Source: DASWNP01 sp036399175 (GTDB lineage Bacteria > Acidobacteriota > Blastocatellia > Pyrinomonadales > Pyrinomonadaceae). Taken from it: 64,000 nt of DNA. Shown here in pieces: positions 58,578 through 64,000 of this stretch (position 1 is its first letter; each line of letters begins with the position of its first letter). The DNA is taken from assembly GCA_036399175.1 (NCBI GenBank), contig DASWNP010000063.1, positions 1 through 64,000 of the forward strand. The letters are read 5' to 3'. The notes beneath the pieces were generated by a model. That model worked only from the letters and a program-made list of their open reading frames with translations, was not told where the DNA came from and made no database searches. The translations under genes and the position numbers were made by a program.

Positions 58578-59607
58578 TTTTCCCCATCGCCTGAAGCGCC
58601 GTGTCGATGTCGGCGCTGGAGATGTCGTAGTGTGTGACCATGCGGATTGACGAGCCGAAGCCGGAGGCGAGCACCTGATACTCGCGCGCGAGTCGGGCGC
58701 AGATTTCGTCGGCGGCGCGCCCTGTGCCCGACACGTCGAAGATACAGATGTTGGTGACGACGCGTTCGGGGTCTATCTGGATGCCGGGCATCCCGGCGAG
58801 TCCTTCGGCGAGGCGGCGCGCGTTTCGGTGGTCTTCGTGAAGACGCGGCGGCGTCTCTTCGAGGGCGACGAGCGCGGCGGCTGCCAGCACGCCCACCTGT
58901 CGCATGCCGCCGCCCAGAAGCTTGCGCCAGCGCCTCGCTTCTTCGATGAACGCGCGCGAGCCCAGAAGCATCGAGCCGACGGGCGCGCCCAAGCCCTTCG
59001 ACAGACAGAACATCACGGAATCTACGGGACGCGAAAGGCTTGCGACCGATTCTCCGAGCGCCGCCGCCGCGTTGAAGATACGCGCGCCGTCGAGATGAAC
59101 GGGGATGCCGAGCCGGTGTGCGCGCTCGGAAATCTCTTCGGTGCGTGCGCGCGAAAGGAGCGTGCCTCCGGCGAGGTTGTGCGAGTTTTCGAGCGCGACG
59201 AGACCTGTCGGCGCGACGTAGTAGGCGCTCCCCGCGTGAATCGCCGCCTCTATCTCCGCCCATTCGAGGATGCCCGAAGCGTCTCTGCTGCGGACGGGGC
59301 GAGCGAGCGTTCCGGCGATGGCCGACATGGCCGCCATCTCGTAATTGAAGATGTGGCCGCGCTCTTCGATGACGACCTCCATGCCGGGGCGCGTGTGCAG
59401 CTTGACGGCTATCTGATTGCCCATCGACCCCGTAGGCACGAAGAGCGCGGCCTCCTTCTCGAACACCTCCGCCGCGCGCTCCTGCAAGCGATTGACCGTC
59501 GGGTCTTCGCCGTACACGTCGTCGCCCACCTCGGCCTCGGCCATCGCGCGCCGCATCGAGGGGGTCGGCTTCGTCACCGTATCGCTGCGCAAATCTATCA
59601 CTGGCAT
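58558..59607 (-). CDS. Low-specificity L-threonine aldolase
   Basis: This 349-residue PLP enzyme cleaves threonine or allo-threonine to glycine and acetaldehyde. The N-terminus has DLRSDTVTKPTPSMRRAMAE, and the PLP lysine is in MFCLSKGLGAPVGSML, with HLDGARIFNAAAALG before it. The ATG at 59607 is in the direction of cmk. Its C-terminal VASSQ is encoded by hairpin H18, so those residues are repeat-derived. The family also includes related beta-eliminating lyases. Confidence 0.93.
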   Translation of the reverse strand: MPVIDLRSDTVTKPTPSMRRAMAEAEVGDDVYGEDPTVNRLQERAAEVFEKEAALFVPTGSMGNQIAVKLHTRPGMEVVIEERGHIFNYEMAAMSAIAGTLARPVRSRDASGILEWAEIEAAIHAGSAYYVAPTGLVALENSHNLAGGTLLSRARTEEISERAHRLGIPVHLDGARIFNAAAALGESVASLSRPVDSVMFCLSKGLGAPVGSMLLGSRAFIEEARRWRKLLGGGMRQVGVLAAAALVALEETPPRLHEDHRNARRLAEGLAGMPGIQIDPERVVTNICIFDVSGTGRAADEICARLAREYQVLASGFGSSIRMVTHYDISSADIDTALQAMGKTVASSQ

Positions 59608-59640
59608 AAAAATCTCGACTGACTAAATCCGAACGATTCA

Positions 59641-59764
59641 AACAGGGATGGACAGGATAGACAGGATGAGGGCAAAGGGAAAAAGCAAAAGGCAAAGGTG
59701 AAGAATATCTAAAACAATTTCCGCTTTACTTTTGCCTTTTTCCCTTTGCCTTTATCCGTCCTGC
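59641..59764. repeat. Composite intergenic hairpin H19
   Basis: The left part starts with GGATGGACAGGATAGACAGG, as in H8, and then carries GGGCAAAGGGAAAAAGCAAA. The right arm 59724-59764 has CTTTTGCCTTTTTCCCTTTG and ATCCGTCCTG. The stop codon of the Clp-N/KOW gene lies in the right arm. Confidence 0.88.
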
Positions 59765-60465
59765 TCGCCGATAAAAGTTATCTTTTCGACATCGAGGAGA
59801 CCAAGCTCGACGGGCGTCGCGCGCCCGAAGATGTTGACGACGACCTTGAGCTTCGCGCTTTCTTTTAAGACCTCTTCGACGCGTCCGGTGAACGCGGCGA
59901 AGGGGCCTGACTTGATGCGCACCGTATCGCCCGCCGCGTAGTCGGAAATCTTCCGCTCACGTTTGGGCAGGCTTCGGAAGATGGCTTCGAGTTCGCTCTG
60001 TCGCGCGCGCTCGGCGCTTGCGGCGAAGGCGTGAACCGTCAAGGCCACCTTGTCCACGTCTGCGCCGAAGCTTCTGAGCATCTCGACGAAGAGACCTCTT
60101 TTGTCTTCGGCCAGCGCGACGAAAATGTCGGTCGATTCTATCTTCAAACGCGCGCTCGCGCGTGCGCGTCTCCATGCGAGCTTGAGATAAGCGTTCACCT
60201 CCGGCGCAAGACGCACGCCCGCGCCCTTGTGCTCAAGGCCGTGCTTGAGACGCCCTTCCAGCAGCTCTTTCAACTGTCGCGCGTCGATGCCGAGTTCGAG
60301 CATGACGACATCGAAGATGTCGGGCTCGACTGCGGCGAGCGCGTCGATGAGATGTTCGAGCGAGACGTAGTTCTGGCCGCGTCGGCGCGACTCGGCGACG
60401 GCGTGCTCGACGACTCGCCAACCGCTTTCGTCGAAGCGTTCTCGATAACTTTCGGGAGTTTCCAT
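59752..60465 (-). CDS. Clp N-domain fused to a NusG-like KOW domain
   Basis: This 237-residue protein joins two domains usually found apart. Residues about 9-150 form a Clp repeat (N) domain, as in ClpA/ClpC adaptors (YVSLEHLIDALAAVEPDIFD, ESTDIFVALAEDKRGLFVEM). Residues about 177-231 resemble the NusG C-terminal KOW domain (YAAGDTVRIKSGPFAAFTGR, then LKVVVNIFGRATPVELGLLD). There is no AAA+ domain. The Clp N domain binds adaptors or degrons, and the NusG KOW domain binds ribosomal protein S10 or Rho. A bridging role between Clp machinery and transcription or ribosomes is inference. hemW lies 31 nt upstream. Confidence 0.85.
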   Translation of the reverse strand: METPESYRERFDESGWRVVEHAVAESRRRGQNYVSLEHLIDALAAVEPDIFDVVMLELGIDARQLKELLEGRLKHGLEHKGAGVRLAPEVNAYLKLAWRRARASARLKIESTDIFVALAEDKRGLFVEMLRSFGADVDKVALTVHAFAASAERARQSELEAIFRSLPKRERKISDYAAGDTVRIKSGPFAAFTGRVEEVLKESAKLKVVVNIFGRATPVELGLLDVEKITFIGEQDG

Positions 60466-60496
60466 TTCTTCAAAACCTCCTCGGAACGAAACCTCT

Positions 60497-61654
60497 TCAA
60501 ATGAACGCGGCGAAGACTTCGTTGGAGAGCAGCGCGCCGCCGGGCGTCAGCCTCAGCCGGTCGCCTTCAAGCTCGATTAAACCGGCTTCGAGGAAACGCC
60601 GGAAGTCTTCCGCGTACTCTTCGCGCACGTCCACTTGAAAACGCGCGCGATGTTCTGCCAAATCGACGCCGCGACTCATCAGGCGCAAAGCCAGAAAGAG
60701 CGCCTCGGAGCTTGCTGCCCGCCCGTCAAGCTCGACTGTCTCGACTGCGGCGCTTCCCTTCTCTTCGATAAGCTCGACGTAGCGACGCGCGTCGCGCTCG
60801 TTCGACCAGCGCCGACGCGTGCCGTCGAAGGAATGAGCCGAGCAGCCGAAGCCGTAGAAGGGCTCGCCCGTCCAGTATTTCGTATTGTGCCGCGACTCTC
60901 TGCCGGGCAGGCAGAAGTTTGAAATCTCGTATTGCTCGTAGCCTTCCGAGCGCGTGCGCTCGCAGAGCATACGGTACATCTCGGCGGCGAGGTCAGCGTC
61001 GGGCTCCGGCCACATGCCGCGACGGATTTGGTCGGCGAGCGGTGTGCCTTCGTGGACTTCGAGCAGGTAGAGCGAGAGATGCTCGGGGCGAAGCGCGAGG
61101 GCGCAGTCGAGATTGCGCGCCCAAGCTTCGAGCGTCTGTTCCGGGAGACCCGCGATGAGGTCGAAGCTGATGTTGTCGAAGCCCGCTTCGCGTAAATCTC
61201 GGAAGGTCTGCCGTGTCTCAAGCGCGGTGTGCGTGCGACCGAGGCGGCGAAGCTCCCGGTCGTCGAAGGTCTGCGCGCCGAAGCTGGCGCGGTTGATGCC
61301 GAGGCGTCGAAACTCGCGCAGGCGTTCTGGCGCGAGCGTGCCGGGATTCATCTCCATCGTCACTTCTGCATGAAGCGAAATCCGAAAGCGACTGCGGACG
61401 GCTTCGAGGATACGAGAAGCCTGCGCTGGTGTAAGCAGACTGGGAGTGCCGCCGCCGAAGTAGATGGTGTCGGCCTCGAAAGGATTGGCGTCGCCGCCGT
61501 CGCTCTCGGGCGCGTCGAAGCGTTTTATCTCTGCGACGAGGGCGTGCGAGTAGCGCTCGGCGAGCGCGCTTTCGTACTGGCCGGTGGCGAAATCACAGTA
61601 GGAGCAGCGCGAACGACAGAAAGGGACGTGGATGTAGATTCCGGCTCGACTCAT
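60497..61654 (-). CDS. hemW: Radical SAM heme chaperone HemW
   Basis: This 385-residue protein is related to HemN but binds and delivers heme. The iron-sulfur motif is C13, C17 and C20 in PFCRSRCSYCDF, without the HemN-specific extra N-terminal residues. DTIYFGGGTPSLL, GAQTFDDRELRRLGRTHT and FDLIAGLPEQTLEAW follow, then the C-terminal HemW domain. It is of full length. It lies upstream of the Clp-N/KOW gene on the same strand; a functional link is not evident. Confidence 0.95.
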   Translation of the reverse strand: MSRAGIYIHVPFCRSRCSYCDFATGQYESALAERYSHALVAEIKRFDAPESDGGDANPFEADTIYFGGGTPSLLTPAQASRILEAVRSRFRISLHAEVTMEMNPGTLAPERLREFRRLGINRASFGAQTFDDRELRRLGRTHTALETRQTFRDLREAGFDNISFDLIAGLPEQTLEAWARNLDCALALRPEHLSLYLLEVHEGTPLADQIRRGMWPEPDADLAAEMYRMLCERTRSEGYEQYEISNFCLPGRESRHNTKYWTGEPFYGFGCSAHSFDGTRRRWSNERDARRYVELIEEKGSAAVETVELDGRAASSEALFLALRLMSRGVDLAEHRARFQVDVREEYAEDFRRFLEAGLIELEGDRLRLTPGGALLSNEVFAAFI

Positions 61655-61784
61655 TTCGATTCAGGAGAGGATTATAACACGCGCGGCGCGCGGTCGAAGC
61701 TTCGGCCTTGAGGCGCGCGTGTCGCTCGAAGACGGCGAGCGCCGCGCGCCCCCTTCGCTTCACGAAAGCTTGATGAGAGGGATG

Positions 61785-63125
61785 CTACCGGGGCGTCGTT
61801 TGAATCCGGCGCAGGCTCCCTTCGCCGCTCACGGTGCGGCTCGCGGTGCGCGCGACGCGTTCGACTTCGGTAAAGGCGCGCAGGAGATTTTCGCCGAGTA
61901 TCTTTCGGATGTCGCGCTCGGAGTAGCCGCGACGCAGTAGCTCGTAAGTGATGTTGGGCAGCCCGGCGATGTCGTCTATGCCGACGGGGAGATAGGGTAC
62001 ACCGTCGAAGTCCGAGCCGAGGCCGACGTAATCGACGCCCGCAACTTTTGCCACGTGGTCGATGTGGTCGATGAGCACGGAGAGCGGCGTCGGCGGCAGA
62101 GGGTTAGCGGCGAGCAGTTTGTTGGTCTCTTCTTCGAGGCGCTTGGGGTCGTCTTTGAAGCGGGCGTTGAGCGCATCGGTCTGCGGCTTGAGTCGCTCGG
62201 TGCGCGCCCGCTGCGCGTCGTAGGCTTTCTGGTCGAGGAAGACCGGGTAGAAGTTTATCATCACGACGCCGCCGTTTCGGGCGATGCGGCGCAGCAGCTC
62301 GTCCGGGATATTGCGTCGATGGTTCGAGAAGGCGCGGGCGGAAGAGTGCGAGGCGATGACGGGCGCACGCGTGATGTCGAGCACGTCGTTCATCGTCTTG
62401 TCGGAGACGTGCGAGATGTCTATGAACATGCCGAGACGGTTCATCTCGGCGACGACTTCTTTGCCGAAATCCGAGAGGCCGTTGTGACGTGAATCGTCGC
62501 AGCAGGCATCAGCCCAGTCGTTCGTGTTGTTGTGCGTGAGCGTCATGTAGCGGACGCCGAGGCGGTAGAAGTCGCGCAGGGCGGCCAGAGAGTTCTCAAT
62601 CGCATGTCCGCCCTCGATGCCCATCAGCGCGGCGACTTTCCGCTCGCGCTTGGCGCGACGAATGTCTGCGACCGAGACGGCCATCGAGATGCTCTCGGGA
62701 TGACGCTCGGCGGCGCGGAAGACCTGGTCAATCATGTCGAGCGCGCGACGCGCCGAGCCGCCCTCCTTCGCGTACTTCCTATCGACGTAGATGGAGAAAA
62801 ACTCGCCCGTGATGCCGCCCTGCTTCATGCGCGCGATGTCGGTGTGATACTTGCCCTGAGAGGGCGTGCCGAGGTCGTAATCGTCGTCAACCATCATCGA
62901 AGTGATGTCGTTGTGTCCATCGACGATGATGGCCTTGCGATGAATCTCCAGAGCGCGCTTCCAGAGTCGCTCGTCGCGCGGCGGCGACTGGACGGCAGGG
63001 GGCGCGCTGGCCGTCGAGCTGTTTTGCGCGCTGCCGGTCGGGGAAGTCTGCGCCGGGGCGTTCGCGGCAGAGAGAGTAAGCAGAACCAGGCAAACGAGCA
63101 GCATGAGCGAAGAGCTTTTTTTCAT
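61785..63125 (-). CDS. Exported membrane dipeptidase (M19)
   Basis: This 446-residue renal-dipeptidase-type zinc peptidase has a signal peptide (MKKSSSLMLLVCLVLLTLSA, cleavage near APAQ). The metal ligands are H71 and D73 in VDGHND, the bridging glutamate in MGIEGGHAIE, and histidines in FIDISHVSD and IASHSSARAFSNHRRNIP. It cleaves dipeptides, often with D-residues or beta-lactam-like bonds, in the periplasm. I use the ATG at 63125; the frame is open further upstream, but without a signal peptide fit. AAGGA lies 13 nt before the ATG. Confidence 0.93.
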   Translation of the reverse strand: MKKSSSLMLLVCLVLLTLSAANAPAQTSPTGSAQNSSTASAPPAVQSPPRDERLWKRALEIHRKAIIVDGHNDITSMMVDDDYDLGTPSQGKYHTDIARMKQGGITGEFFSIYVDRKYAKEGGSARRALDMIDQVFRAAERHPESISMAVSVADIRRAKRERKVAALMGIEGGHAIENSLAALRDFYRLGVRYMTLTHNNTNDWADACCDDSRHNGLSDFGKEVVAEMNRLGMFIDISHVSDKTMNDVLDITRAPVIASHSSARAFSNHRRNIPDELLRRIARNGGVVMINFYPVFLDQKAYDAQRARTERLKPQTDALNARFKDDPKRLEEETNKLLAANPLPPTPLSVLIDHIDHVAKVAGVDYVGLGSDFDGVPYLPVGIDDIAGLPNITYELLRRGYSERDIRKILGENLLRAFTEVERVARTASRTVSGEGSLRRIQTTPR

Positions 63126-63271
63126 AACGCTATCCGAATCCTTCTGGTTAGATTGCACGCGACGAGAGCCCGCATATTCTACGCCAGCGCGGCCTCGCCT
63201 GTCAGTCGTCCGAACCGAAAGCCCGGACAAATCCTTGCCGCCCGCGCCGCTTTCTGATACACAGAACGACT

Positions 63272-63375
63272 GAAAAGCAAGTGGGAAGGATGAAGGCGGA
63301 AGGCGGAAAGTCTATCAAGTGGCTTGAACGGTCTTCTCTTCATCCTTCCGCCTTCCTATTTCATCCTTGCTTTTC
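63272..63375. repeat. Intergenic hairpin H20 (word GGATGAAGGCGGAAGGCGG)
   Basis: Left arm 63272-63310 (GAAAAGCAAGTGGGAAGGAT and on) pairs with 63333-63375, which ends CATCCTTGCTTTTC. It is between the divergent dipeptidase and PilZ genes, 15 nt before the PilZ start. Confidence 0.92.
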
Positions 63376-63389
63376 AAAGGAGTCCCGAC

Positions 63390-63770
63390 ATGAGTAGTAA
63401 CTTTCCGAACGAGCAGCGAACCGGGCCGCGTTATCCGGTGAGTTTGCCGGTGCGCGCAGAGTGGGACGACGAGGCGTCGGGCGACCACGTCGTCATCGAC
63501 GGCGAGACGGAGAACATCGGGCCCGAAGGAACGCTCGTACATCTGCGGCAGCTACCGGACGTGGGCAGCCGAGTGCAGCTCGTCGTGCTCGACGGGGAGA
63601 GATACAGAATCCAGGCGGTGGCCGAGGTGCTGCGCATCGAGCGCAATCCCGGACACCCGCTCGCCGCCCTTCAGCTCATCAGCGCGCTCGACGAATGGCG
63701 CGGGCTCGTCTGGGAGCCCTCCGCCCTGCTCGTCAACGTGAGAGACGAAGACGACTACGACGACTACTAG
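63390..63770 (+). CDS. PilZ-domain protein
   Basis: This 126-residue protein looks like a single PilZ domain, a cyclic di-GMP receptor. RTGPRYPVSLPV provides RxxxR, and ENIGPEG stands where D/NxSxxG is usual (the serine is glycine here), so binding may be weakened. The C-terminus is acidic (RDEDDYDDY). The ATG at 63390 follows AAAGGAG. The next gene starts 11 nt later. Assignment to PilZ is moderate. Confidence 0.75.
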   Translation: MSSNFPNEQRTGPRYPVSLPVRAEWDDEASGDHVVIDGETENIGPEGTLVHLRQLPDVGSRVQLVVLDGERYRIQAVAEVLRIERNPGHPLAALQLISALDEWRGLVWEPSALLVNVRDEDDYDDY

Positions 63771-63780
63771 ATTCCGAGTG

Positions 63781-64000
63781 ATGGTCAAGGGCGAAGCAGG
63801 AGCGAAGGCTTTGGCTGAAGATAAGGCTGAGCGAAAAGAGGTGGTCAAGGAGGCGGCGCAGACGGCGGCGACGGCGGCAGCCGAAGCCACTTGGCCGCAG
63901 ACGCGCGCCATCCTGCGCGTCATCTTCATCGCGCTCTCGGTGGCAGCCGTCATCTGGATGCTCTACGCGCTTCAAGGTGTCCTGCTCCTGGTCATCCTCT
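63781..64000 (+). CDS. AI-2E family transporter (PerM/YdiK type), N-terminal part
   Basis: Only 73 codons are visible before the right edge. A charged Ala/Lys/Glu-rich N-terminus of about 42 residues leads into a membrane segment, RAILRVIFIALSVAAVIWML, and YALQGVLLLVIL. That is the start pattern of AI-2E/UPF0118 exporters with about eight helices. The identification rests on this short stretch and is moderate. It is read with the PilZ gene in one direction. Confidence 0.65.
   Translation, partial: MVKGEAGAKALAEDKAERKEVVKEAAQTAATAAAEATWPQTRAILRVIFIALSVAAVIWMLYALQGVLLLVIL

Overview
The window is GC-rich bacterial chromosome with about 50 protein genes and no rRNA, tRNA, CRISPR array or transposase that I can see. 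The organism is most likely a member of Acidobacteriota (Blastocatellia-like). This is inferred from the GWxTD-domain exported protein, the TamB/BamA pair, the carbamoyltransferase-SxtJ-DUF5989 triad and the style of the intergenic hairpins, and not from a marker RNA.

Region 1 (1-18976, all minus strand) is a glycan or glycolipid modification cluster. In transcription order from the right it holds a glycosidase-like/GT2 fusion, two GNAT-type acyltransferases, a two-domain sulfotransferase, a third GNAT gene, a GT-B-like glycosyltransferase, an acyl carrier protein, a ketoacyl synthase, two hexapeptide acetyltransferases, a GT2, a GT4, a NodU/CmcH-type carbamoyltransferase, SxtJ, DUF5989, a second sulfotransferase and ATP sulfurylase running off the left edge. 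Together these would build sugars, activate sulfate, and sulfate, carbamoylate, acetylate and acylate the product.

Region 2 (19653-30134) holds an ATP-dependent DNA ligase, a BtuF-like protein, a nitroreductase, a VOC protein, tatA and a tatC with an enlarged first periplasmic loop, a GWxTD protein, endonuclease V and nadB. Region 3 (30454-46037) holds a fused M16 peptidase, DinB, rsgA, a SET-domain protein, a DUF1287 lipoprotein, rlmN, a stand-alone DsbD N-domain, pgeF, acpS, a class A penicillin-binding protein, a patatin and an unknown exported protein. Region 4 (46261-58456, minus) is an envelope module (SurA-like, BamA/TamA-like with a long POTRA region, TamB) followed by ribBX, ribE and cmk. 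Region 5 (58558-64000) holds threonine aldolase, a Clp-N/NusG-KOW fusion, hemW, an M19 dipeptidase, a PilZ protein and the start of an AI-2E family transporter.

The most striking feature is a set of eighteen complete intergenic hairpins plus two half-elements. Each arm is a run of short, slightly varied repeated words, and the word differs from locus to locus while the architecture stays constant. They fill the space between one gene's stop codon (often inside the hairpin) and the next gene's start codon (often 4-20 nt away, frequently with no visible Shine-Dalgarno). I do not recognise them as a named repeat family. Other leads are the Clp-N/KOW fusion, the degenerate GTP cyclohydrolase domain of RibBX, and the sulfation/carbamoylation cluster with its unusual fusions.
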